Of a stretch of 64,000 nt of DNA, positions 44,238 to 52,725 are shown piece by piece. Each line of letters starts with the position of its first letter. Position 1 is the first letter of the stretch. A program made the translations under genes and the position numbers. The notes under the pieces are model-generated. The model had not been told where the DNA came from. It ran no database searches and worked only from the letters and a program-made list of their open reading frames with translations. Source of the stretch: Methyloligella halotolerans (GTDB lineage: Bacteria > Pseudomonadota > Alphaproteobacteria > Rhizobiales > Methyloligellaceae); the NCBI RefSeq assembly GCF_001708935.1, contig NZ_MASI01000001.1, forward strand, positions 1 through 64,000. Reading direction: 5' to 3'.

Positions 44238-45694
44238 TCAGCCGCGGCCGCTGGAGACAGTCTCGCCGCGGGAGGCGGTGTCGCCATCCGGCGAAGCGTG
44301 GCCCACAGGATCGGCTTCGCGCCGCTGAACGACCGCCTGGGCCCGTTCCTCGCGGGAGGGAAGCTTCTCGCCGCGGATGGTCTCGTCGGCAAAGCGGCCG
44401 AACTTGCGCAGCAAGCGCTTGGCGAGGCGGCGATAGGCGAAATAGTTCGCTTCCAGCCGGTGGCGCTCGCTCTGAACGTAGCCCTTGTAGGATTTGTGGT
44501 CGGCCCCTTCGCGCTTAAGCTTGGCGAACCAGTCCGCTTTCGGATCGCCCTTGTCCCGGGCGATGAGATAGGCGGCGATAAGACGGGACTGATCGTCGGC
44601 GAGGCGCCAGATGCTGCCATTGGCCTGGATCAGCCCGACGGCGAAGAAATCGTCGTATTGCGGGTGGAAGACATTCAGGAAGAGGATGGGCTTGCCGCTC
44701 TCGTCGAACACCAGGCTGTTGTCGATGAAGGGCAGGCTGATCTCATAGCCGGTGGCGAACACCACCAGATCCACCTCCACCTCGCTGCCGTCCGAGAACC
44801 GCACCGTCTTGCCGTCGAATTCCGTGACGTCCGGCTTGATGTCGATCCGGCCGTGGGCCACGAGCTGGGGCAGCACGGTGTTCATGGTCGGGTGGGTGTC
44901 CATGATCAGATAGTCGGGGGCGGGAAGGCCGAAATTCTCGTTCTTGCCGACGAAGATGCGGTGCCAGCGCGTGTAGAGCCGATTTCGGATGCGCGCGGCA
45001 ACGGGAATTTCTCGAAGAAGTGGATCAGCCCGTCCATAGGCTTGCCGAGCAGGAACTTCGGGACGAAGTAGTAGCCCCGCCGCATGCTCTGATGGACCGA
45101 TTTGGCGACACTCGTAGCATCGACGACGATATCGCAGGCGGAGTTGCCGGCGCCGAGCACGAGGACCCGCTTGCCGGCCAGCTGGCTGACGGAGCGGTAG
45201 TCGCGGGAATGCATGGTCTCGCCGGTGAACTCGCCAGGGATATCCGGCCGGCGCGGGATATGGTGATGGCCGTTCGCCATGACGAGCCCGCGATAGAAGC
45301 GCGGATGACTCTCGCCCTTGATCTTCACGCGCCAGCCGCCGTCGATCCGGGTGGCCTCCTCGACCTCCGCATTCAGCTCGATGGATTGATCCAGTCCGAA
45401 TTCGCGGGCGTAATCCTTGAGATAGCTCAGCACCTGCCGATGGGAAGGATAGGTCGGATAGTCGTCAGGAAAGGGAAAGTCTTCGAAGGCGGTGAACTTG
45501 CGGGAGGACACCAGGAAGGTGGTGTCGTAGACGACGCCGGTCTCGGTGGCGGCGTTCCAGAGGCCGCCGATGTCCCCCTCGCGCTCCAGGCAGTCGAAGG
45601 GGATGCCTCGTTCCTTGAAGACCTTCGCCGCGGCCAGACCCGATGGTCCGGCGCCGATGATCACGATCTTGTCCGTCTTGCCGCTGACGTCCAT
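44238..45694 (-). pseudogene. Flavin-containing monooxygenase, apparent 1-base frameshift in the middle
   Basis: ATG 45694 follows AAAGGAC. The N-terminal part has IVIIGAGPSGLAAAKVFKER (FAD), the FMO signature EFTGETMHSRDYRS (FxGxxxHxxxY) and VLVLGAGNSACDI (NADPH). The frame fails after HFFEKFPLPR. The continuation one base out (RIRNRLYTRWHRIFVGKNEN, then MDTHPTMNTVLPQLV, and LVVFATGYEISLPFID) runs to 44238. One missing base at about 44991-44998 in a GCGCGC run restores a 485-residue protein of normal FMO length. These enzymes oxygenate sulfides, amines or ketones with NADPH. As sequenced the C-terminal part would not be made. Confidence 0.85.
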
Positions 45695-45865
45695 GACGTC
45701 CTTTCGCCTCCTCATCACAGCGGGTCCGCGAATCCGCTATCACATTGTTTTTACTTAAGCTTGGTGGCGGCTGGTACCTATATTTTACGTTTCGTCCGCA
45801 AGCTTCAACAGGGTGAACAGGGCGATATTTGGTCTTCGGCGGCGTTCACGTGTGTCGCAGTGTCG

Positions 45866-45936
45866 TTTGTTCGCAGTTGCACAACGAGAACAGGATTTAA
45901 GCTTCCTTCTCGTGGATTTTGTTCGCAGGTGCACAA
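45866..45936 (+). promoter_or_regulatory. Two near-identical 19-bp direct repeats upstream of the metallopeptidase gene
   Basis: TTTGTTCGCAG-T-TGCACAA at 45866-45884 and TTTGTTCGCAG-G-TGCACAA at 45918-45936, differing at one base and 52 bases apart start to start (about five helical turns). They lie 58 bases before the metallopeptidase ATG. Likely a protein-binding site pair. The regulator is unknown. Confidence 0.5.
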
Positions 45937-45993
45937 AAGACACTTTTGCGGGGTGTGAGCGTCACGGTAGAGTCACAGAACTGGGAGCCTCTC

Positions 45994-46539
45994 ATGAACG
46001 GCGGACGAAACATGCGTCTTCTGTTTCTGCTTACGGCAACGGCGTTGACCCTCGGCGTGTTCCGGTCCGACAGGACGGAAGCGCGGCCGATGTGGCTGCC
46101 CGAGATCGAAAATCCCTACTGCAAGGTGGCGACGTTCGTTCTGCCCAGCATTCCTGAGCAGGCCGCCTCCCTGACGGATGACGCCGGAGAGGGGATGATC
46201 GTGGTGAGCGGTTCCGCCATGTCCAAGACGCCCGCCTACAGCCACTTCCTGCTGGCCCATGAATGCTGCCATCATACGCTCGGTCATGTGAGCATGTTGA
46301 AGAAGGGGTTGGGCCATATGGGACCGCAGCCATTCTTCTACATTAAGCCAGCTCTGCGGAAGATGGAGCTCGAGGCCGATTGCTGCGCCGTCAAGCTTCT
46401 CAAAGCCACCCATGAGGAAGACAGCATCCTCGCGGGCGAGAATGCCATGACGGCGTTCGGCGACGAGCCGACGGGCGCCTATTACCCGACCGGGTCCGAA
46501 CGGGCGGCGAACATTGCCGCCTGTGCGGAAGCCAAGTAA
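45994..46539 (+). CDS. Secreted zinc metallopeptidase-like protein with an HECCH motif
   Basis: 181 residues, ATG 45994 following GGGAG. The signal peptide is short (RLLFLLTATALTLGVF). The gluzincin-type motif is LLAHECCHHTLGHVSM, an HExxH in which both variable positions are cysteine. A further ligand is probably the Glu in MELEADCCAVKLLK (ELEAD, like the ExxxD motif of gluzincins). Other cysteines (NPYCKVATF, AACAEAK) suggest disulfides. The family is not named with certainty. Function is unknown. It is on the same strand as the first PQQ-associated binding protein, 173 bases away. Confidence 0.75.
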   Translation: MNGGRNMRLLFLLTATALTLGVFRSDRTEARPMWLPEIENPYCKVATFVLPSIPEQAASLTDDAGEGMIVVSGSAMSKTPAYSHFLLAHECCHHTLGHVSMLKKGLGHMGPQPFFYIKPALRKMELEADCCAVKLLKATHEEDSILAGENAMTAFGDEPTGAYYPTGSERAANIAACAEAK

Positions 46540-46712
46540 GTCGGTTCGGTCAAAAGCCTTCAACAGAAGCATTTCTCCGGTTGCGGGCCGCCGCACTTCG
46601 AGGGGCTGGCGGCCGTCGAGGACCACCCCGAAATGCAGACGACCGTCTGGTGGCCCCAGGTCATGGGAAGCGCAAATTGGTGCGCTTTGATATAGACTGG
46701 CACCCTGTGCCG

Positions 46713-47624
46713 ATGAGAGGTTTGCCGACGCCGATGTCGGAGGTAGCGAGAGTGTTTGGACGTCCCGGCAACGTTGGGTATCGCCTGGCCATTGGCTTTG
46801 CCGTCCTGTTGCTTGCGGGTCCGTGCGGCCTCGCCGGAGCGCAGGAGGCCCATGCGCAACCGAGCGAGACCGAGAACGAGGGACCGCTGCGCGTCTGCGC
46901 CGATCCCGACAACATGCCGTTCTCGAACGAGGCGGGGCACGGTTTCGAGAACAAGCTCGCCGAGCTGGTCGCCGACCGGCTTGACCGTCGGTTGGCCTAT
47001 AGCTGGTATCCCGAGGCGCGGGGCGGGATGCCAACCCCGTTCAGCAACCGCGACTGCGCGATCGTGATGGGGTATGCGCAAGGCGCCGAGCTCATCGAAG
47101 ACACCAATCCCTATTACTACACCTCCTATGTGCTGCTGCATCGGCGCGACGACGAAGGCATGGCGGGGGTGAAGCGGCTCTCGGATCCGAGGCTCAAGGG
47201 CAAGCGGATCGGCATCGTCGCCCGTACGCCTCCGGCGGCGCTGCTCGCGACCAACGGGCTGACGGCGAGCGCCGTGCCGTATGAAAGCAGCTCGGAGCAG
47301 GATGCGCCGCGGCCGGCTCTCGATATGATCCAGGCGCTGGCCGAGGGTGAGCTGGACGCGGCCATTCTTTGGGGCCCTATCGGCGGGTATTTCGCCCAGA
47401 ACTCCCACGTCCCGATCGATGTCGTGCCGCTGGTGAACGAGACCGCCGGTCCGGCGCTGGTCTATGGGATCACCATGGGGGTGCCGCCGAACGATCCCCA
47501 GTGGAAGCATCAGCTCAACAAGGTGATTGCCGAGAACCAGGACGAGATCAACGCGATCCTGCTGAGCTACAACGTGCCGCTGCTCGCCCCCGATGGCGAG
47601 TTGATCAAGTCGGCCGAACGCTAG
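46713..47624 (+). CDS. Quinoprotein-associated periplasmic substrate-binding protein (MxaJ/XoxJ-like)
   Basis: 303 residues with a signal peptide (LAIGFAVLLLAGPCGLAGAQ). LRVCADPDNMPFSNEAGHGF followed by ENKLAELVADRL is the opening of the family that accompanies PQQ-dependent alcohol dehydrogenases. ALDMIQALAEGELDAAILWG and PLVNETAGPALVYGITMGVP complete the two-lobe binding fold. MxaJ/XoxJ proteins are believed to help the dehydrogenase mature or receive its cofactor. No dehydrogenase gene is in the window. The gene converges with the second PQQ-associated binding protein at 47.6 kb. Starts at 46713 or 46734 are both possible. Confidence 0.85.
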   Translation: MRGLPTPMSEVARVFGRPGNVGYRLAIGFAVLLLAGPCGLAGAQEAHAQPSETENEGPLRVCADPDNMPFSNEAGHGFENKLAELVADRLDRRLAYSWYPEARGGMPTPFSNRDCAIVMGYAQGAELIEDTNPYYYTSYVLLHRRDDEGMAGVKRLSDPRLKGKRIGIVARTPPAALLATNGLTASAVPYESSSEQDAPRPALDMIQALAEGELDAAILWGPIGGYFAQNSHVPIDVVPLVNETAGPALVYGITMGVPPNDPQWKHQLNKVIAENQDEINAILLSYNVPLLAPDGELIKSAER

Positions 47625-47644
47625 GCCAGCCCAAACCGAAGCCC

Positions 47645-48928
47645 CTAAGGCTTGGCCGTTTCGGCCTGGTCGGCGATGTTGCAGTGGCTTTCGTCCTGAT
47701 CGATCCCCAGGGTGTCGACCAGCACGTCCGGTGCGCTCGGATGGGGGAAGCCGGGCTGGGGCGAGACCGAGACCACCACCTTGTCTGTGACCAGAAGGAT
47801 GGGCTGGCGGAACTGGCCGTCCCAGGGACGGTAGGTGTGCCGGATGCCCTTGAAGCCGTTCAGCTGGAATTTGTCGGACAGGATAAAGTCATGGATCGTC
47901 TGGAAATCCGCATTGCGGTTCCGGGTGGCACCCTCGCCGACGGTGCGGGCTGCGATGTAGGCGTGATAATCGATCGGGCGCATCAAGCGGTTATGCTCTT
48001 CCTCAAAATGGCTGTTGAGCTGGCGCGCGCCCCATTTGGAGTGTGCGCCATGCCAGCTTTCGGCCATCAGGCCCGAGGTTCCGACCACGGGGCGAAGGGC
48101 ATTGCCGCGATATGGTGCGTAAGGCGCCCAGGACTGAGCCTCATCGGCGACGACGATCACGTCGTAGCGGGCGACATCGTCGCCGGCGCCTTGGCTCGGG
48201 CCGGGGATGGTGCCGATCTCGTCTCGATCCCGCCCAGGCAGATCCTTGTAGCTCCGGCGATCGACGATATTACCGCCGAACCGGTCCGCGGCACGCTCGA
48301 TGGCTGAGGCATAAGCCTTGTCTTCCGGCGTGGGGCCGGTCACCAGCAGCCAATCCTTCCACTCATGGCCGATCAGATATTGGGCCAGGGCATCGGCGAG
48401 CATGGCGCGGTCGGGGGCGACGTGAAGAACGTTCGTGCGGCAGTTGTCCTGGCGGAGCGCGATCTCCGGGGCACGCACATTGAAGAGGAGAACGTCCTTA
48501 CCCTTGGCCGCATCGGAAAGGGCGAGCAGATCATCGGCCGGCGCGTCCACGATGACGTAGCGGACGCCCTTGCCGACAAGCTCGTTCAGGCCGGCCACCA
48601 CGTCGTCATCGGGGCCGACGACAGTTTCGGTGACCGAGTAGTGGTCGCCGAGAAACTGGCCGGCGGAATTATTCTCCCGCAACGCCGTTTCCGCACCGGC
48701 AACACCGATATCCTCCGGCTCCTTCTCGAGGCGCGAGGCGGACAGGGCGTTCGGGCGCGTCTCCTTCTTGAGATATCCGATCTCGATCTCGTTCACCTTC
48801 TTGCCCGCTGCCGGGTTGAAAGACTCGGCGGCCGGAACGGGGAAGGCCAGCAGCGCAGCGCCTAGAAACAGGACCGCACCGGCCAGCAGGGCGAGCGGGA
48901 GCGAGTGCGCGGTGCGGGTCGAAGTCAT
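47645..48928 (-). CDS. Periplasmic substrate-binding protein of the PQQ-dependent alcohol dehydrogenase system
   Basis: 427 residues from ATG 48928, with AAGGAAG eight bases upstream. The signal peptide (LPLALLAGAVLFLGAALLAF) is followed by a type I periplasmic binding protein fold: AGAETALRENNSAGQFLG, YVIVDAPADDLLALSDAAKG, LLVTGPTPEDKAYASAIERA and FQTIHDFILSDKFQLNGFKG. This matches the family named for its neighbourhood with PQQ alcohol dehydrogenases (PQQ_ABC_bind). It may bind alcohols or pathway intermediates for an ABC importer. The stop is 20 bases from the convergent neighbour. Confidence 0.85.
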   Translation of the reverse strand: MTSTRTAHSLPLALLAGAVLFLGAALLAFPVPAAESFNPAAGKKVNEIEIGYLKKETRPNALSASRLEKEPEDIGVAGAETALRENNSAGQFLGDHYSVTETVVGPDDDVVAGLNELVGKGVRYVIVDAPADDLLALSDAAKGKDVLLFNVRAPEIALRQDNCRTNVLHVAPDRAMLADALAQYLIGHEWKDWLLVTGPTPEDKAYASAIERAADRFGGNIVDRRSYKDLPGRDRDEIGTIPGPSQGAGDDVARYDVIVVADEAQSWAPYAPYRGNALRPVVGTSGLMAESWHGAHSKWGARQLNSHFEEEHNRLMRPIDYHAYIAARTVGEGATRNRNADFQTIHDFILSDKFQLNGFKGIRHTYRPWDGQFRQPILLVTDKVVVSVSPQPGFPHPSAPDVLVDTLGIDQDESHCNIADQAETAKP

Positions 48929-49317
48929 GGGACAACTTCCTTCAAAACCGGGGGCTTCCGCCCTTGGTTGAGGCGGAGGATCAGGAAGATTTGGTATCAC
49001 CTTCGGGAATTAATGGCAATTTGTCGCAGGGGCCGGGAGGCCCTTCAGGGGTGTCGACTTCCCTGATCTCCGGGCCAAGCGCTTTCTGCTGTGGACGGCG
49101 CGCGATCGCGGTCGGATCGCTCTGGACCCTCGGGGTGACTCCGACGGCATAATGGTCAGCGCGTTCGAGCTTCCGAGGAGCCGGATGCTCCGGTCCTGAA
49201 TTCGCGCGCTACCCCGGCCTGAAGCGCCGGTAATATTGCCGTTGCTCTGGGGTGCGAATATGCAGCAATAGCGCTAAAGTTGATTCTGGGTGAAATGCCG
49301 TGAAGGGGGGCTATTTC
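48929..49317. other. Intergenic region, no gene seen
   Basis: 389 bases between the PQQ-associated binding protein and the membrane protein. It must hold two divergent promoters. A near-perfect AT-centred dyad CGG-T-AATATT-G-CCG is at 49228-49241. Short open frames here have no ribosome site. Confidence 0.5.
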
Positions 49318-49995
49318 ATGACCTTTTCTGTTGGAGACGCGATCAAGCAGGGCTGGGAGATCTTCAAGTCCCGCCCGTGGTTCTTTATCGGCGCGTGCAT
49401 CATTCTGTTTATCGCCAGCGTCGTCATCGGCTTGCTCACGGAAGCGATCGATTCCGTGCTGGTAGGCGATACGGTGGTCAATCCGGAAGACCCAAGCCAG
49501 GGCACCGTGATCGGCAACCTGGTCAACTTCCTACTCTCGACCCTCGTGAACATGGGTGCCGTGGCCTTCTTCCTGAAGTCCTACGACGACCTTCCGAGGG
49601 CGTCCTACGGCGATCTTTGGCACCCGCAATCCTATCTGCAATATCTGGCGGTTACGGTGCTGTTCGGCCTGATGATCGGCCTCGGCCTTATTCTGCTGAT
49701 CGTTCCGGGCCTCATCGCGCTCGTGGTCTTCTTCTTCGCGCCTTTCCTCGTGATCGATCGTCTCATGGGACCGATCGAAGCGCTGAAGGCGAGCATGGAG
49801 ATCACCAAGGGCCATCGCTGGACCCTTTTCGGGCTCATCTTGGCCATCGCCGGCATCAATATCTTGGGCGCGCTCGCATTGTTCGTCGGCCTGTTCGTGA
49901 CCATTCCCGTCACGACGATGGCGATCGTTTATGCCTACCGCACGCTGAGCGGCGGGGCGGGTATGATCCGCGCGCCGGCGGATGCCACGCTGTAG
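49318..49995 (+). CDS. Integral membrane protein of unknown function
   Basis: 225 residues from ATG 49318, directly after GAAGGGGGG. About five hydrophobic helices: WFFIGACIILFIASVVIGLL, VNFLLSTLVNMGAVAFFLKS, then VLFGLMIGLGLILLIVPGLI and VGLFVTIPVTTMAIVYAYRT. The sequence GDAIKQGWEIFKSRPWFFIG at the start and GPIEALKASMEITKGHRWTL before the last helices are typical of small polytopic DUF975/glycerophosphodiester-phosphodiesterase-membrane-domain-like proteins. I cannot assign a function. It is followed by a strong hairpin that also ends pqqE. Confidence 0.7.
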   Translation: MTFSVGDAIKQGWEIFKSRPWFFIGACIILFIASVVIGLLTEAIDSVLVGDTVVNPEDPSQGTVIGNLVNFLLSTLVNMGAVAFFLKSYDDLPRASYGDLWHPQSYLQYLAVTVLFGLMIGLGLILLIVPGLIALVVFFFAPFLVIDRLMGPIEALKASMEITKGHRWTLFGLILAIAGINILGALALFVGLFVTIPVTTMAIVYAYRTLSGGAGMIRAPADATL

Positions 49996-50066
49996 CGGGG
50001 CATCGACGGGCGGAGGCGGGCCGTCGATCGGCGACTGGCCGCTTCCCGACGCACGACAAGCACAGA

Positions 50067-50095
50067 AAAGCCGGGCTCATAGTGAGCCCGGCTTT
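50067..50095. terminator. Bidirectional intrinsic terminator
   Basis: AAAGCCGGGCTCA, loop TAG, TGAGCCCGGCTTT: a perfect 13-bp stem. The A/T ends make it usable on both strands. It separates the convergent membrane-protein gene and pqqE. Confidence 0.9.
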
Positions 50096-50124
50096 CGGCT
50101 GTTCGGTCTGGCGTTAGATTTTCG

Positions 50125-51378
50125 CTACTCGGCCGGGGTGAGCTCCGGCTCTTCCTGCTTCGGCTTCAGGGCCTCGGCCGCATTCTTCGGATTGCGGTAG
50201 ACATACGGCTTCAGGGGCCGGCGCGATTCTTCGCGGGCCATGGCGGCCATCTCGCCATGATAGGGGGAGAGGGCACAGGCCGGGTCGGTATTGGTGGGGT
50301 CGCCGGTGATCGCCATAGCCTGGCAGCGGCAGCCGCCCCAATCGATTTCCTTGAAAGCGCAGGAGCGGCACGGCTCCTTCATCCAATCTGTGCCGCGGAA
50401 GGCGTTGAACGCTTCGCCGTGGAGCCAGATATCGAGCAACGGCCGGTCGGCGACGTTGTCGAAGGTAAGCTGAGGAATGCTCTCCGCCGCATGGCAGGGC
50501 AGGGCCTTGCCGGCCGGCGTCACATTCATGAAGCCCTTGGCCCAGCCGCCCATACAGGGTTTGGGGCGCTTCGCGTAATAGTCGGGCACCACCATGTCGA
50601 TGGTCAGGATGCCCTTGAGGCGTTCGCGCGCGGCTTCCACGACGTCGACCGTCTGCATGGTCTGCTCATAGGTCGGCATGAGCATCGCGCGGTTGAGATA
50701 CGCCCAGCCGTAATACTGCACGTGGGCGATCTCCAGGCGCTGGGCGCCGAGCTCGACGGCCATATCGATATAGCGGCCGACATTGTGGATGTTCTGCCGG
50801 TGGATCGGCGCGTTGATGGTCAGCGGCAGACCCATATCGGTGACCCAGTTGGCCGCTTCCAGCTTCTTTGCCGTAGCGCCGGGATAGCCGCCGATGCGCT
50901 CGGCATTCTCCGCATCCACGTCCTGGAACGAGATCTGCACGTGGTCGAGGCCGAGTTCCTTCAGCTTCTCCAGACGCTCGCGCTTCAAGGTGACGGCGGC
51001 GGTGATGAGGTTGCTGTAGAGACCGGAGCGTGAAGCCGCGGCGACGATCTCCTCGAGGTCCTTCCGCGCGGTGGGCTCGCCGCCGGACAGGTGGACCTGC
51101 AGGATGCCCATCTCGCCGGCCTGCTCCATCACCGAGACCCATTGTTCGGTGGTCAGCTCCTTGTTGACCCTCTCCAGCTCGATCGGGTTGGAGCAATAGC
51201 CGCATTGCAGGGGACAGCGATGAGTCAGCTCGGCCAGGAGGCCGATCGGCGCGCGGGCGCACAGCCCGTCCAGCGGGTCGTTCCCGCCGGTCACGCCGCT
51301 GGTCGGCTCGTCGTCGACGGTGACGGACTCCAGATGGGCGTTCTCTTCGCCGACATGGTCCTTAAGCTCAGTCGTCAT
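50125..51378 (-). CDS. pqqE: PQQ biosynthesis radical SAM protein PqqE
   Basis: 417 residues. The radical SAM cluster motif is [15 protein letters not shown] (CxxxCxxC), and [17 protein letters not shown] binds SAM. Auxiliary clusters use the cysteines in [27 protein letters not shown] and [20 protein letters not shown]. PqqE links Glu and Tyr of the PqqA peptide held by PqqD. ATG 51378 is preferred, and GTG 51390 is an alternative. It follows pqqD by 16 bases in the operon pqqC-pqqD-pqqE on the minus strand. Confidence 0.96.
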   Translation of the reverse strand: MTTELKDHVGEENAHLESVTVDDEPTSGVTGGNDPLDGLCARAPIGLLAELTHRCPLQCGYCSNPIELERVNKELTTEQWVSVMEQAGEMGILQVHLSGGEPTARKDLEEIVAAASRSGLYSNLITAAVTLKRERLEKLKELGLDHVQISFQDVDAENAERIGGYPGATAKKLEAANWVTDMGLPLTINAPIHRQNIHNVGRYIDMAVELGAQRLEIAHVQYYGWAYLNRAMLMPTYEQTMQTVDVVEAARERLKGILTIDMVVPDYYAKRPKPCMGGWAKGFMNVTPAGKALPCHAAESIPQLTFDNVADRPLLDIWLHGEAFNAFRGTDWMKEPCRSCAFKEIDWGGCRCQAMAITGDPTNTDPACALSPYHGEMAAMAREESRRPLKPYVYRNPKNAAEALKPKQEEPELTPAE

Positions 51379-51394
51379 ATCGCTCACCAAAGCG

Positions 51395-51700
51395 TCAGAA
51401 GGATTTGAGGAAGCCCTTGTCCGCCAGATCCTGCAGCAGCTCGATCACATCCTTCCGGATGACCTCGACAGGTGCTGAATACTGATCGGCCAAAGTCTTC
51501 GATATATCCTCCACGCTGCTTGCGCCGTCGCAAAGCTGCAGCACTTCGACGGCGATCTTGTCCGGCGTCAAAATCCGTTCCGGCGCCAGCAAGATCCATC
51601 GGTCGCGCCCCTTATCGTGGCGGAGCTTCAGATAAGGAGGCAGGTATGGCTTGGTGCCCGATTCGACGATCAGGCGGCCAGGCCGGTTCGTTTCAGCCAT
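51395..51700 (-). CDS. pqqD: PQQ biosynthesis chaperone PqqD
   Basis: 101 residues. [20 protein letters not shown] then [20 protein letters not shown] and [20 protein letters not shown] are the PqqD/RRE fold. It presents the precursor peptide PqqA to PqqE. Its start overlaps the pqqC stop by eight bases, so translation is coupled. Confidence 0.95.
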   Translation of the reverse strand: MAETNRPGRLIVESGTKPYLPPYLKLRHDKGRDRWILLAPERILTPDKIAVEVLQLCDGASSVEDISKTLADQYSAPVEVIRKDVIELLQDLADKGFLKSF

Positions 51701-52433
51701 CTTGCTCCGCCGGTACGAATGCGCCCGGGGGGATCATGCCCGGGTCGTAATATGCGAGATAAAGCGCATCCAGCTGCACCCACAGAACATTGGTCTTGAA
51801 GCGCAGCGCATCAAGGACGCCGGCCTGGGCCTCCGGTGTGCGGGCATGCTGCTTCACGTATTCGAGGGCAAAGCCCGCGTCGCGGGGCGCCTGGGTCAGG
51901 CGGCGGCGGAAATACTGCATCACGCTATCGTCGATGAAGTCGTAATGCTCCAGCATGCCGGAGATGCGCTCTTCGTGGATCTTCGGAGCGAAGAGCTCCG
52001 TGAGCGACGACGCGACCGCCTCGACCATGGACTTTTCGCGAACGAAATTGACGTAAGCCTCCACGGCAAAACGGGTGGCGGGCAGGGCGCCCTTCATGGA
52101 CTTCACGTAGTCCTCGTCGAGGCCAAGGCCGGTGGTCAATGCGAGCCAGCGCTCGATGCCGCCTTCCTCGCCCGGCGCGCCGTCGTGATCGGTGATGCGG
52201 TGGGCCCATTCCTGGCGGAGCTCGCGGTCGTAGCAGCGGCTCATCAGGGCAGCGTCCTTGCGCGGGACGGCCGACTGGTAGCAATAGCGATTCAATGCCC
52301 AGGCCTGGACCTGACCCTTGTTCAGCTTGCCGCCATGCAGCAGCTTATGGAACGGGTGCTTGTCGTGATAGCGCTCCGCCCCAATGGCGCGAAGCTCCGC
52401 CTCCAGTTCCTCTGGGCTCAATATCTTCGTCAC
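51693..52433 (-). CDS. pqqC: Pyrroloquinoline-quinone synthase PqqC
   Basis: 246 residues from a GTG start with GAGG upstream. The heme-oxygenase-like fold shows YHDKHPFHKLLHGGKLNKGQ, WALNRYCYQSAVPRKDAALM, FVREKSMVEAVASSLTELFA and VLDALRFKTNVLWVQLDAL, with the active-site His, Tyr and Arg residues in these stretches. It performs the last eight-electron oxidation and ring closure to PQQ. It is the first gene of the unit here. pqqA and pqqB, usually just upstream, are absent. The 292 bases upstream contain no PqqA-like peptide. Confidence 0.96.
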   Translation of the reverse strand: MTKILSPEELEAELRAIGAERYHDKHPFHKLLHGGKLNKGQVQAWALNRYCYQSAVPRKDAALMSRCYDRELRQEWAHRITDHDGAPGEEGGIERWLALTTGLGLDEDYVKSMKGALPATRFAVEAYVNFVREKSMVEAVASSLTELFAPKIHEERISGMLEHYDFIDDSVMQYFRRRLTQAPRDAGFALEYVKQHARTPEAQAGVLDALRFKTNVLWVQLDALYLAYYDPGMIPPGAFVPAEQDG

Positions 52434-52725
52434 GGCGTTACCTCGGTTCTTGTCTTGCGAGGTTCGGGCGCGGGCAACGTCCCCGGACCCGCATGTCCTG
52501 CAAGTTTATTATTGCAAGGGATCATAACGAATCCCCGCCAATGCGTCATGAACACGAGAAAACGCGAAGATGAAGAAATTCCAACAATTCCGGGGCCGTT
52601 GGCAAAGGCTACCCCAGGCGCCACGCATTCAAGCGAGGTGGTCGGCGCCGAACTTTTGTTGCGAAGCAACCTGTTACGGCATCTCTCTATTACAGCACGT
52701 TAGCCTGTGGCGCCGGGAGCAGCGC

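Noticed and set aside
52434-52725. PqqA precursor peptide upstream of pqqC
   Set aside because: Short frames here lack the E-x3-Y core. The one ending in TEVTP is only a superficial match.
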